64,000 nucleotides of DNA from Ophiura sarsii (taxonomy: Eukaryota; Echinodermata; Ophiuroidea; Amphilepidida; Ophiuridae): assembly GCA_035610835.1 (NCBI GenBank), contig CM069448.1, positions 31,715,583-31,779,582 of the forward strand. The letters are read 5' to 3'. The notes under the pieces were generated by a model. The model was not told where the DNA came from. It saw only the letters and a program-made list of their open reading frames with translations, and ran no database searches. Made by a program: the position numbers and the translations under genes. Positions 53,901 through 64,000 of the stretch are shown piece by piece; positions within the stretch are counted from its first letter, which is position 1; each line of letters opens with the position of its first letter.

Positions 53901-56900
53901 AAGCCTTTAAATAGAGTGTTTCAATTGAGTATCCTCATTTTCCCCCGGTGAAATTGCTCACTAGAAAATGCTGAAGAATAGCAGGGAACAGGCTGTTAAT
54001 ATTGACTATGTTTTCCGAAGAAAGATATACATTTGTGTGTCATATTGTTTAATGCATTGATTAAAATGGTGCAACTAAGATTACCTTGCGTTACTATTGG
54101 ACCAGGTAGCACCATAGGACTCTGTGCTGTAGTGATTGGCACCTGCACATACGTGGTAGGTTGCTGCTGATACACGGTTACGACGGGACTGGAGGGCGCC
54201 TGAATAATTTCTGGGCTAGATGATGGAGATGACATATAGCTGGTGACAGTGGGTGATGCCATAGGTGGTGTTACAATGGTTGAGGTGGGAGGCACGGTGG
54301 GACTACTATCATCACCACCTGAAATGAGAGCAATGATTGAAGCAAAAAAATTAAAAAAAGTGAGTGCCAATAGATTATGTATATTAAAGTACTATTATGT
54401 GATCTTTTTCAATTGTTTACACATATTTTTGTCTCTCTTATAATGAATTTTAACTATCAGGAAAGACATATTATATTCCTGGACTCATAAATCGAACTTG
54501 ACTGTATTTTCCGTAAAAGCATCACAATACTTTACTAAATCACAATGGAAATCTGCTTCCAATTTAAAATGGGAATTTTTCAACTTTTTTTAAAATCATA
54601 AAGCATTCCGTACTATTGTGTTCACTTGTGTACAGTTGCGATAATTGCCGGAAACACTGTAAACGGTGTTAACATCATTTACATGGAATTCCATTTACAA
54701 ACGAACAAGCACACAGAAAATAAATTCTCAGAGTTTAAACCCAGAGAACTTATTTTAAGAACCTATTAAAACCATAATTTTGAAGTAATTAGGAAACATA
54801 TCGCTCTGTAATTTAAAAGATATTTTAGTCTCATGTTTATAAATGAAATTTGACAAAAATGCATAGAGGAAAATCTCAAAGATGAGGGCATCCCATGAAA
54901 AAGATCACATAATATGCCTTTAAGATACTATCAATGTCGTACGTCAGGTATATAAACCTTTTAAGCATGAACGGCAACAGCAGGGGTGTGTATTCTTTCA
55001 GACAACCTAAACTGTCTGATCAAATCCTTCCCCAAATTATCCTTCCCTAAATGATGCAAATCAACCTTAGGCAAGTTTATGCCCACCTTCATGTGACAGT
55101 AAGTCTTCCCTTTACATGTTTAATTGATTTCCAGCTCCCATCACATCTACTTTTTTTTAAACTTATTTTTGTGTAATTTTTGAGGGCACTTACCAAATTT
55201 CTGTCTCTATGTGTAGGTATAGATTTATGTCCATTATTAAGTGTTTGGGTTTTGATCTCATTTGAAAAGTTGAAGTCCAATTTGAACCAAACTTCGGCTA
55301 TAGGTGAAACATTGATCATTCATATTTTAAGGAGGTCAAAGGTCACATACCAAGGTCAAAGATCATCTCGGGTCAAGTTGTAAAATAGGCTGTTATGTTT
55401 TTGCTATTAAAGTTGAAGTTTAATGGGAACCAAACATTGGTTAGAGATGTATGGGAACATTCATATGTTAATGAAGTCAAAGGTCATGCTGAACATGTCA
55501 AATTGGCCCATTTAAGAGTTGAACTCCAATTGGAACCAAACTGGGGTTATAGATGTAACATGGATACCTTCATATTTTAATGAGGTCAAAGGTCACATAC
55601 CAAGCTCAAAGGTCAGGTCAAAGGTCACATACCAAGCTCAAAGGTCATCTTAGGTCAAGTTGTAAAAATAAAATAGGCTTTTTTTTGTTGCTAAGTTCAA
55701 TTGGGACCCTGGTTCGATCCCTGGGGCAGACCAAGATTTGTTTTTGTCCTGCCTGAACCCCCTTGGCCTCCCCCAGTTTGTTGAATCATCCTCACCCAAA
55801 CACCATGGAAGATGGGTGATAGAGCATGAAATCTACCCTTCAATACAAGTGCCCCATACCCTCCAAACCCACAAAAGAAACCAACCCAAACTTGAGGTTT
55901 TTTAAGGTTGTTGACTATATGGGATATTTTAAGGTTCTGGTTTTAAATTGGTGACTTTGTTTTGGTTTTGGATCCCAAGGTACTAAAACAAAGTTGCCGA
56001 ATTAAAACCAGAACTTCATAATAGCCTGTGAGTCACCAATCTTATTTATAACTGTCGTTTTGATGTTGATTAGCATTTAATTTGTAAATATGAAGGTATT
56101 TTGTAATTTCCTCCCAAGTTAAGAATAACCAACTCCGTTAAATAATGGAGCATTCTATCTGGGATGCCATTAGATTTATCTTTAAAGAATTGTTTTTCAG
56201 ATTGACCAATAGTAGAGAAGCTTTTATTATAAAAGGAAATTAAGGAATAGCCCAATCACACAGTGCTGCAACTATATATTTTTATTAGATTCTGGGCCAC
56301 AAATTGCCCTAGTTTGGGAAGTTGGCGATCAATTTGAGTGGAAGCGCAGTGGTACCCAGATACCCAAAAGTTATGAATTCCTACTAGTAACTTGCTATAA
56401 TATGTTAAAGTGCTAGGCATAAATGGCAGAAAAGCTGAAGTTTTGGGTGAGCAGTAGTGAATGATAGATGAGTTGTTATGCCAATGTAATGAGACAAGCA
56501 TATTAAAGCATCACATATATATAATTTACCTGCTCCAGATAAAGGAGGAGCCCATTAGTGAAAGCTCTTACCGTCCATAGTTACTCCAAGCTGGCCAAGT
56601 ACAAATTCAGCTGCAAAAACCTTGGCATCTTCTACGTTGCTGCAAAGCTTGGATGGTTGAAGTCCATTGGGGAAATTTGCCAATGCTGGAACAGTCACCT
56701 GAATAACAACAAAAAACCACCTTATTCCCTCGGCATGTTTTTGGGAATAAAATCCAGCTCTGCCGGGGATCGAACCCGGGTCATCCACATGGAAGTCCGG
56801 CACCTACCTGATCGCGCCACGGGTCAGATTGAAACACTTTAAATGCTTTCTTTGCTATTTGATACCCCGATCGCGCCATGAGATGGGGAAGCACACACGA

Positions 56901-59900
56901 TCAGAACCTAGTACAGTTTGCACTATATTATATGGTCCCACACCACCAAATAAGTTCCCTATTACTTTGTGTGGTTAGAGGTCAAGTTCATGTTAATTTT
57001 TCTCAACTTTAGAGCAAACTGGTTCATTCAAATCATTGTTGAAGATGTCTTCTGCTTAAAAACAGTATTTAGAACACCAATGGGTATTGCCAAAATCCAA
57101 AATATTATTTGGTGGTGTCGCACTCAACAGGTGTGGAATTTGTATTTAAATGTTGTTTGTAGGTTTGTTTAATATATCAATCAATTTTTGGAGTTCTTCT
57201 GTTCATATCTAAGCATTTTACATGAACATGGGTATTAGCTGGTACTATTTGATCTAATTTGCTATCTACTGAAGATAGAAGTATACTTGAAGTATGAGTT
57301 ATTTCATTTGGAGTGCCCAAAATCCTTTCCTGAAATACCTCTCTTGTCATTGTAGAAAAAACATCATAAAACTGTTAGGCTAAACGGTTCATCTATATAG
57401 CCCCCAACCTCCCCCTCCCCCTCGGGATGAAGTTACAATTATTTGGACACATGTGGATAGTCCAGGTGTAGCCTTTGCATTGAAAAAGGGTTACCCAAAA
57501 CAATTCTGCTGGTAGCAGCACGCATCCCCTATCTCGTAGTGCGATCATGCACGCCATCATATGCCAAAGAACATGTTAACCCTAACTCTACCCCCCACTT
57601 TTTTCAGAATTTACTTTTCAACATGGAAAATCGACCAAAATATCCCCCCGATCCTCCAGGGATTTGATCCAGGACCTCCAGCACATGGAGCTTCCAATTC
57701 CCCACGGCTTCCAAGCAGTTTGCGCAGTGTATTGCGCAAACTATATGGAGTGGGTCCATTTTTTCATCAAAAAACTTTCACGCCGGGTGGTACCAATGTG
57801 CCCAGTCGTGGTATATTGTGGTATATGGTAGGGTTAGGGTTAAAATTTCCAAGCTAACTTCATGCAGGCAACCCAGGTTCAAATGTGCTTATCTCCTCCT
57901 CATTTATATTTGGATAATGGTAAATTCACAAAGATATATTGTTTAAATCCTAGTTGGTTTGGTGTATCTTTCAATGTGAAAATCACTAACAGATTAATTG
58001 TACTGTGAAGCTTTTAACTTCTTTAATGTTCATATTTGGCAGAAAAGGATTATGAAAGTTACCCTATAGATTATTCAACCTGAAAACAGGAAATAGCAAC
58101 AAAAAAGGGAAAACTATTTCCATCAAATTTGAAAGCTACTGACAAGTATTGTCATATTCAAATGAAATATGGATTTATACAAATAATTTGATAAAAATTA
58201 TGTTTTTCTTAAAATAAAAAAAGACACAAAAATACCAAGATTAGCTTAATAAATTTGCCTCCTGAGGAAATCTTATTCAATATTTGAATGAACCTTTTTG
58301 CCGCCAAATATGGAAACTTGGTTAAATCTGTAACAATATTGCAAACCACACTAATACAACAATTAATGTATTGAGGACATTTCCAAACTGTTACCTCCCA
58401 CACCCTCATTTTCTCTTTCCTTAGTTCCCTTCCATCCCTCTTTTTTTTAAATCATGGAGGATGAGCAGTGGCGTAACCAGCACGGGGGCAGGGGGGCGGG
58501 AGCCCCCCCACTTGGAACCCTTGCCCCCCCCGCTTGCCCGCCCAAATGAAATCAAGTACGGCTGTAAATGAAATTTACAAACAAAGTACACACCAAATCC
58601 CCCCAATAATGACATCGTGTCGGTTGAGATTGGCACTGTCGGTTCATTTGACGAAAGGAATCATGGAATTATGATGGTCAAAAGTACACATATGAAAAAA
58701 TTTCGCGCGCTATGCGCGCATTTGTCTTCCCAAAATGAAATATTCTTTGGTACAAGCTTGTTTAGAGCCAAAATGTAGCTCAATCGTCCAAAAAATAGCT
58801 GTAAAGTCGAAAATTTTCGCCCGCTACGGGCGCATCTCTTTATTAAAAAAAATCTTGGGAGCCCCCCTATTTCAAGTCACTGCCCCTTCTTGCCCCCCCA
58901 AATGAAAAAGTCTAGTTACGCCACTGAGGATGAGGCATAAAATGTGGCACTGATATAGCCAGTAGCCTACATGTATACTGCAATGTAATGTTATTGGGAC
59001 AGCCTGTATAAATGGTAGAGTTACAGAAAATAAGTATAAGAAAACATTATACAATCCTTCAAAGACCCTTAAACATTTGCAACATATTATAGTGCTCATA
59101 TTTACTTACCCTGTAAACAAATAGCTGGACATCATTTGGTCCCCTACTACTTAACAAGTGAAAAACCGGTGTTCCCCAGCTGTTTTTAAGGCACAAGTCT
59201 TCCAAAACCTGCATAAATGGAATTTAATCACATTATAAAAAATTTAGAAAAAACAAGGCTTCCTACAAATTATATAAAGGCATCATTCTCATCATCATTG
59301 ACCATTTAATACACTGTCATCTTAGGTCATGGCTATGAAATTAGCTTTCCCAGAAAGGATTCATGAGTCGCAGAAGATTAACCCCCCCCCCCCCCACCAC
59401 AATACTTGTAAGTTCAAAAAAAGTAATATTTAGTTGCTATGTCACTCCAGAAGTAATTTTTCACTTAGGACTATTTCTATCTGGCTTATCATGACTGTTC
59501 TTTGAATGGTCTCTAGCCCCTCCCTGTTTTGTCTCCCTAACAATTGAAAATGTTGACTATTATAATTTATTTCAAAATTACCTAAGATTAGCTGAGACTA
59601 ATTTCTGACCAAATTTTAAGCATATTTGACATTTAAAACCTAGTTTATGCGCTTCGTGCATATTGTACCCCAAGCTATTTCTCTGCTGTCCCCCACCCCC
59701 AATGTCGATGCTGGTGCCGCCACTGTTGACTGTTCCACCTCCGAGGTATCCAGGAGGTGACCCTGATTTAATAACGCCACACGACAAGTTGAAAGTGGGA
59801 ATAATAAAAATCTCTTTAAAAAGGGATAACACTAACTCAAATATATTGCCCTTTGAGGGGGACATTTCTTTTCACTTGAAAGTGAAACTTCTATACAGGT

Positions 59901-62900
59901 GCCCATACTGTATTCTATATAGGAAGCGCATTTTAATAGATTTCTTCTGTATTTTTTTCGGACGGTCAGGTTAACCGAAACAATTTTTTGTCCATAAATC
60001 AATAACCGTGGAGCAGAGTCCAGAAGATAGACTTTGGTTTTCGGATACTATATTTAACATACTAATATATGTAACCCCACATTCCCTGGCGAGCTTCCAT
60101 TTGGTTACGCTTTACGCACATGTATTAAAAACCTCCCTAGCTTTATTGGTACCAAAAAACTCCCACCTTTTTTTAAATATCACCAAAAGACCCCATATAC
60201 CAACAAAAAATATGTTCCAAAATAAGGAAGGTAAACCATAATTTACATTGTGGTGAGATTGCATTTTCCACTTTAACAAATAAATTGGGCTGTAAATTGT
60301 GTTAATTGATTGGTTTAAATTAATTATATATTCTTTAGTTTAATGCGAGCCGTCAAAGTTACCCCATTTTGCTTATTTCAAGATCAGTAAATGCTTGTCT
60401 GTGTCATAAGGAAGAAAACAAATGAAAACAAATTGGATATATTTGTTTCTGCATTTTTTTCAACATTTCGCTTCATGTTTATTGCGAATCAAAGATTAAG
60501 ATATTCAGCGAAGAATTCAATTCTAATTACATCAGCATTAACTCGGTTTTGCTGCAAGGCCGATGGCTTGTGTTTTCAGAATGGTGGGAATTAGCACAAA
60601 TGGACTGGTGCAATATAAAATGTTATCTCACATCAAATATTGGTTATACAAGATATGACACATGAATGACCTTTTACCTGATAAAATAATTATATCATCA
60701 TAGATTGCATGGAAATATTATACTAACTGCCTCTGCTGTAGCTGGCCAGCATAAAAATTTAAAAAGTTTAAAAAAAGGGGTGGGGGTGTCCAAAACAAAA
60801 AACAACAACACCAATTTGTATTTAACTGCATGTATCTGTTTATTCTGCCAACAACAAGTCTTTTAAGAGAGCTTACAATGAGAATGCATTAAGTGCAAAA
60901 TACAGGGTGTCCCCCAAAAATTACAATGGGACTTTTAAGTGATCGTAGCTTCCTAACTAAATGTCGAAATGGAACATTTTAAACAGAAAAATTATCTTAT
61001 AAAAGTTGAATTATTTTGTTATTATTTGAAGTGAATTGCATTTTGCCTCGGTTAAGAAATTATGGAGAAATTAACAATTATGTAACTTTCTCTGGTTACA
61101 GTAGTCTAAGAACCAGTACCTGTGAGTCGTCTTGAACCAAAGCTATGTGTTACCCTGACCATGGACTAGTTATTCCAGTTTCTGTTTAATATCATATACC
61201 GTCATAAAAACAATTTTTATTATTCAATTTGACTATTAGTGAGTATTAATAGACCTATATTACTTCAGAGCCTATTGACAATTAGCTTTTACCATGTTTA
61301 CAACTTGTGGGCACAGCTTTTAAATAACAAAGGCCTCCGGCTCCCAGTGAAGTGTAAAGCTAACACAAGTGCAATGCCCATCATACTGCTCTCATACTTT
61401 AAATGCTCAATATATACAACAAAATAAAGCTTGAATGTTTTTCACATCTTTAGATGAACTTCAAAATTTAGGTGAACATTTCTTTTGGCCTGCAAACATG
61501 TGTGTTGGCCACTTAAGATTTAAGACCACAGGCCTAAATGGCCCTTGGAAATGTTTGCTTTTTGAAACACTGTGTGCACAGGTTATAATGTGCTAAGGCA
61601 AATATCAAGATAATAATAACAATAACAAACACACAGAAAGTAGTGCAAACGCAATGGCAATTATGCACGCCCCAATCAAATACACCCTCATCCCATATGT
61701 TTTATTTGGTCAAGTAAAGTATAGTTGAACTAGACTTATGATAAAACCATTCCAAATAGATAAGTGCCCGAGGTAGGCTTTACTTCATGGCCAAAAGTCA
61801 ATCCATCACTGACTTTACTAAAGTAACAGATCATAAAGTATGCATTTAACTACTTATGTATCACATTCACATCCTCACAAATATCTCGTGATTGGACGTC
61901 AATATAAAATAATCACATTTCTGTGCAACAGTGGTGCACACAAAACAATCTCTATTGGTAAACCCTGAAAGGGGGAGGTGTCTGCTACATGTACATGTAA
62001 CTACTGTTATCTTGATCCATGATCAAATATTGTAATGGTTCAGATGGGTTGATTCACTGCTATGTCAATATTGTATAATTACTCTGTTGACGAGTGGGAT
62101 TAAGGGTGATTAAGACAAATAGGGAAGATGGGAATGGTATAAACCAAAATAGAACCTCCCTTAAAAGGAGGGCTCCTGCAAGCACAACATTGAGCATTAT
62201 TTGTTAGAAAAATAATTATCAAGCCGATATTTTGTTAGAAAAATAATTATCGAGCCAACTATTTGTTAGAAAAATAATTATTGAGCCGAAATATATAGAA
62301 CAAAACATCATGCTAGTCACAAAACGAATAAAAACTGCCATCTCTCAACATGCAATTTTTAACATTTGTGGCGATCGAAAGTCTCGGTGTCGATGACGTC
62401 ATATGACATCATGGTTTATCGATGCTCAAATTTGCACATGTGCATTGTATATATATAACTGTGACTTCATCGACACCGGGACTTTTGATCGCCACGGATT
62501 TTAAACAATTGCATGTTGAGAGATGGCGGTATTTATTCGTTTTTGTCATAAGTGTGGTGTTTTAATTACAAAAGTTGAGCTCGATAGTTATTTTTCTAAC
62601 ATGTAATGCACAATATTGTGCTTGCGGGACCCCTCCTTTAAAAGGGTGGAACCACATACCAAAGTTAGCCTTCTACTCACACTATATATATCTACAATTA
62701 GCACTACATAAAAAACTTATATTAAAAATGAAATATTATTATAGGTGTATAGCATACACACAATTTAAATATGTATGAAGTGCAGAATTAGTCACAAAAA
62801 TCATGCAAATCGGTTGTACGGTTCTTGAAAAATTGTCGCTTTGAATTTATGCAAATATGGCGGAAAACCTGCCGAAAAAAGTCAATCTTACATCATAACA

Positions 62901-64000
62901 AAGTTTACTTTCACATATGATGCACTCATAAGATACAAATTATATGCATACTGCATAAAGATAAGAGTTTTAAGCACTAGGTTTTAAGTCCAATTTCTTT
63001 TAATTGGACAAATACAAATCAAAATTTGAAGCAAATTCATTGAAGCAAATTGCGGCAAAATGGTTCAACCAGCCAAAAATAGAGAACCACATGTAATTTT
63101 TAGATTTCTGAAGCATGGTCATTGAAGCCATATCTATCAATCATATATTGTAAGGTCATTACCAAATATGGAGTGGATCACGCTAGAAGAATTCATTTTT
63201 GTAAGGGTCGGTTTTTCAAAGTTGATCAGGCTCAGATGCATGTTTACTATGGCCTAAATAACTTGTTGTAGCCAGCACCATGTAAAAAGTACCTACACGT
63301 GTGTAATTAATACACGTAAAATTGGTCTACATTGCATGACTTCTGTCTTGCATTGCTTAGTGCTACAGGGTGTCCCAATAAAAATTACAACGTGACTTTA
63401 GGTGATTATAACCCGGGGGGGGGGGGGGGGTAACTCGGATTTGGTTTGGTCGGGGGTGTGCCGCTGGAGATTCAAAACCCATACCCATTTCTAAGGGTGA
63501 TTTTTCGCGACAATAGACCCAATTTTGGCAAATTTTCGCGAAAATAGACCTAATTTTGGCAAATTTTCGCGAAAATCGCGAAAACAGGACCCATGTCTAA
63601 TTATTTTTCGTGAAAACAGGACCCATGTCTAAGGATTTTTCACTGAAAAGCCTACCCATGGCTAAGGATGTCTCGTGAAAAAACGACCCACTGGAGCGGC
63701 ACATCCCCGTATGCCTTACATACGTGAGTACCCCCCCCCCCCCCCCCCGGATTATAACTACCTAAATAAGTGTCAGAATGGAACATTTCAAACGAAAAAA
63801 TCTAGTAAAATTAGTTTTGTAAATATTCTGGCACTTAAAGGAAGTTACAATCACATAAAGTCACATTGTAATTTTTTTTTAGGGGGACACCCTGTATACC
63901 TTATATTTATCAAAAATAGGTTAGTATACCTGTACTGCATTTTTCGTAGGTTTAAGCGTTACTGGGTTTGTCGGTGTCAGCTCCATGCCTGGTATAATAT
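50842..64000 (-). CDS. A1CF/RBM46/RBM47-type RNA-binding protein, last five coding exons
   Basis: The family binds mRNA through three N-terminal RRMs and, in several members, a C-terminal DND1-type double-stranded RNA-binding domain. Only the C-terminal part is in the window: 63930-64000, 59110-59207, 56572-56698, 54085-54318 and 50842-50933. Exons 2 and 3 make the dsRBD (VLEDLCLKNSWGTPV ... VQLFVYR | VTVPALANFPNG ... SNVEDAKVFAAEFVLGQLG), close to A1CF/RBM47 as recalled. Exon 4 is a Ser/Pro/Thr/Gln-rich tail and exon 5 ends AVYHQQPY and TAA. Phases fit throughout except that the second exon lacks one base relative to its open frame. Which of the three paralogues it is cannot be told without the RRMs. 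Confidence 0.82.
51418..53256. mobile_element. Composite dispersed element with ~108-bp minisatellite, copy 2
   Basis: It has the same left and right flanks as 3456-6077, with the inverted pair GTCTCGCCTG (51443-51452) and CAGGCGAGAC (53242-53251). The array is shorter, about 15 units. Unit variants appear in similar order near both edges. It lies between the two last coding exons of the RNA-binding protein gene. Confidence 0.82.
51560..53160. repeat. Minisatellite array, second locus, about 15 units
   Basis: Units are the same as at 3590-5990 (GATAGGCCTTACTGATCTAT; AACAAAAAGAACACACCA). Period is 108-130 bp. Confidence 0.95.
54085..54318 (-). CDS. RNA-binding protein gene, low-complexity exon
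   Basis: 234 bp, phase 1 to 1, between ATTTCAG| and CAAG|GTAATC. It encodes GGDDSSPTVPPTSTIVTPPM, SYMSSPSSSPEIIQAPSSP and VYQQQPTTYVQVPI. Its Ser/Pro/Thr/Gln composition suggests a disordered tail. Confidence 0.82.
54755..54922 (+). repeat. Diverged fragment of the 25236-26160 foldback family
   Basis: AGGAAACATATCGCTCTGTAA, GAGGAAAATCTC and GAAAAAGATCACATAATATG followed by CCTTTA match the order of the left arm at 25240-25352. Confidence 0.65.
55265..55675 (+). repeat. Degenerate tandem repeat rich in AGGTCA half-sites
   Basis: Units contain AGTTGAA(G/C)TCCAATT, GGAACCAAAC, TTCATATTTTAA and GGTCAAAGGTCACATACCAA. Perfect AGGTCAAAGGTCA sites lie at 55333-55345, 55583-55595 and 55615-55627, and a one-mismatch site at 55474-55486. 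Confidence 0.85.
55705..55735 (+). other. tRNA-like B box
   Basis: CCCTGGTTCGATCCCTGGGG resembles a T-arm. No A-box or cloverleaf was found upstream, so it is at best a SINE fragment. Confidence 0.3.
56572..56698 (-). CDS. RNA-binding protein gene, second dsRBD exon
   Basis: It is bordered by TTATTCAG| and GACG|GTAAGA, phase 0 to 1. It encodes VTVPALANFPNGLQPSKLCS then NVEDAKVFAAEFVLGQLG, the second half of the DND1-type dsRBD. A tRNA-like insertion lies about 57 bp upstream of its acceptor. Confidence 0.88.
56756..56826 (-). other. tRNA-Gly-like sequence (SINE head or pseudogene)
   Basis: On the minus strand GTGGCGCGATCAGGTAGG gives an A-box, CGGACTTCCATGTGG an anticodon arm with TCC, and GACCCGGGTTCGATCCCCGG a T-arm close to tRNA-Gly. 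Anticodon and acceptor stems mispair, so a functional tRNA is unlikely. Confidence 0.6.
56830..58460. other. Intron sequence with little recognised
   Basis: TAACCCTAACTCTACC at about 57577 and GGTAGGGTTAGGGTTA at about 57827 form an inverted pair around ~240 bp and may be another TIR element. TTTGCGCAGTGTATTGCGCAAA is a hairpin within it. Confidence 0.4.
58466..58926 (-). mobile_element. hAT-type element CAGTGGCGTAAC, copy 2, perfect 8-bp target duplication
   Basis: AGGATGAG stands at 58458-58465 and 58927-58934. The ends are CAGTGGCGTAACCAG and CTAGTTACGCCACTG. It shares TTCATTTGACGAAAGGAATC and GCGCGCTATGCGCGCATTTG with the copy at 39386-39833. Confidence 0.95.
59110..59207 (-). CDS. RNA-binding protein gene, first dsRBD exon, with 1-base frameshift
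   Basis: It is bordered by TTATGCAG| and ACAGG|GTAAGT. The first 15 codons read VLEDLCLKNSWGTPV. The remainder, in the next frame, reads HLLSSRGPNDVQLFVYR. At 59161-59164 the coding strand has four T where five would keep the frame; as it stands TGT TAA follows. The length is 98 bp; 99 would give the phase 0 needed by both neighbours. Confidence 0.72.
59220..62150. other. Intron of the RNA-binding protein gene, no further exon seen
   Basis: A single mariner-like terminus TACAGGGTGTCCCCCAAAAA lies at 60901 without a partner. A C11-12 run is at 59382. The short ORFs lack splice support. Confidence 0.4.
62153..62648. mobile_element. Foldback element with three ~33-bp repeats and a central CRE-like palindrome
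   Basis: CCCTTAAAAGGAGGGCTCCT and GCAAGCACAACATTG are mirrored by CAATATTGTGCTTGC and CCTCCTTTAAAAGGG. TTTGTTAGAAAAATAATTAT occurs three times at the left. GCCATCTCTCAACATGCAAT pairs with ATTGCATGTTGAGAGATGGC further in. TGACGTCA is at 62394-62401 near the centre. Confidence 0.82.
63366..63894. mobile_element. Mariner-like MITE (CAGGGTGTCCC), interrupted
   Basis: TA-flanked CAGGGTGTCCCAATAAAAAT and the inverted TTTTTTAGGGGGACACCCTG, with TAAAGTCAC inward on both arms. It is split by the element at 63413-63749. It ends 35 bp from the donor of the exon at 63930. Confidence 0.92.
63413..63749. mobile_element. Nested poly-G/poly-C-ended element with 9-bp target duplication
   Basis: GATTATAAC is found at 63404-63412 and 63750-63758. 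The ends are CCGGGGG (long G run) and (long C run) CCCCCGG. GTGCCGCTGGAG and GGAGCGGCAC form an inner inverted pair, and TTTTCGCGAAAATAGACC is repeated inside. The 8-9-bp duplication suggests a hAT-like mechanism. Confidence 0.85.
63930..64000 (-). CDS. RNA-binding protein gene, exon cut by the window edge
   Basis: The frame reads IIPGMELTPTNPVTLKPTKN then AVQ, ending CAG|GTATAC in phase 0. It would precede the dsRBD. The donor is 35 bp from the end of the mariner-like element at 63366-63894. Confidence 0.75.

Noticed and set aside
57570..57845. Telomeric repeat (TAACCC/TTAGGG)
   Set aside because: Only about two units occur at each side, in inverted position, consistent with short TIRs rather than an interstitial telomere array.

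Overview
This is nuclear DNA of a metazoan. Genes are split into short GT-AG exons of about 80-250 bp and spread over tens of kilobases. The non-coding part is AT-rich and packed with terminal-inverted-repeat (TIR) elements, foldbacks, minisatellites and one non-LTR retrotransposon. The gene families (vinculin/alpha-catenin superfamily; A1CF/RBM46/RBM47 family) are animal. The repeat style, including AGGCCTA-rich non-coding sequence and many TA-flanked TIR elements, fits a marine invertebrate, perhaps an echinoderm or hemichordate. That last step is inference; no species marker was seen.

Layout. (1) 37-20595, minus strand: a vinculin/alpha-catenin superfamily gene. Fifteen consecutive exons join in frame to give 870 codons starting at the initiator; the 3' end lies beyond position 1. 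The head matches vinculin almost exon by exon. After a Ser-rich linker the protein repeats a D3-like helical module where vinculin would carry its tail. Its introns hold a composite minisatellite element (3.46-6.08 kb), several TIR elements, a dead partial copy of exon 5, and a small TIR element whose target-site TA forms part of the exon 6 splice donor. (2) 20.93-22.71 kb: a quasi-palindromic satellite array, followed directly by a 5'-truncated but open non-LTR retrotransposon ORF (to 24.87 kb). (3) 25.0-26.2 kb: two foldback elements, the larger with arms of about 400-450 bp. (4) 27323-32629, plus strand: a three-exon gene for a secreted peptide of about 82 residues, with an unbroken coiled-coil heptad between a CVGGC and a CDC motif. 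Both introns are full of nested TIR elements. (5) 33.8-43.2 kb: mobile-element territory with TA-flanked elements ending in GGGGAG-type TIRs, nested hAT-type elements with 8-bp target duplications, CTTT and poly-C tracts, and a recurring AACGTAATAAAC motif. (6) 43.2-50.8 kb: AT-rich, few recognisable features, perhaps partly 3' UTR. (7) 50842-64000, minus strand: the last five coding exons of an A1CF/RBM46/RBM47-type RNA-binding protein, including the C-terminal DND1-type double-stranded RNA-binding domain. One of these exons carries an apparent 1-base frameshift. Its introns hold the second copy of the minisatellite element, an array of nuclear-receptor-like AGGTCA sites, tRNA-like sequences, a hAT-type element with a perfect 8-bp duplication and a nested mariner-like element.

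The three genes share no evident pathway: adhesion/cytoskeleton, secretion, and RNA binding. The main theme is the close contact between young TIR elements and splice sites. Gene models are manual, based on splice consensus, phase and family resemblance recalled from memory; no transcript or database search was available.
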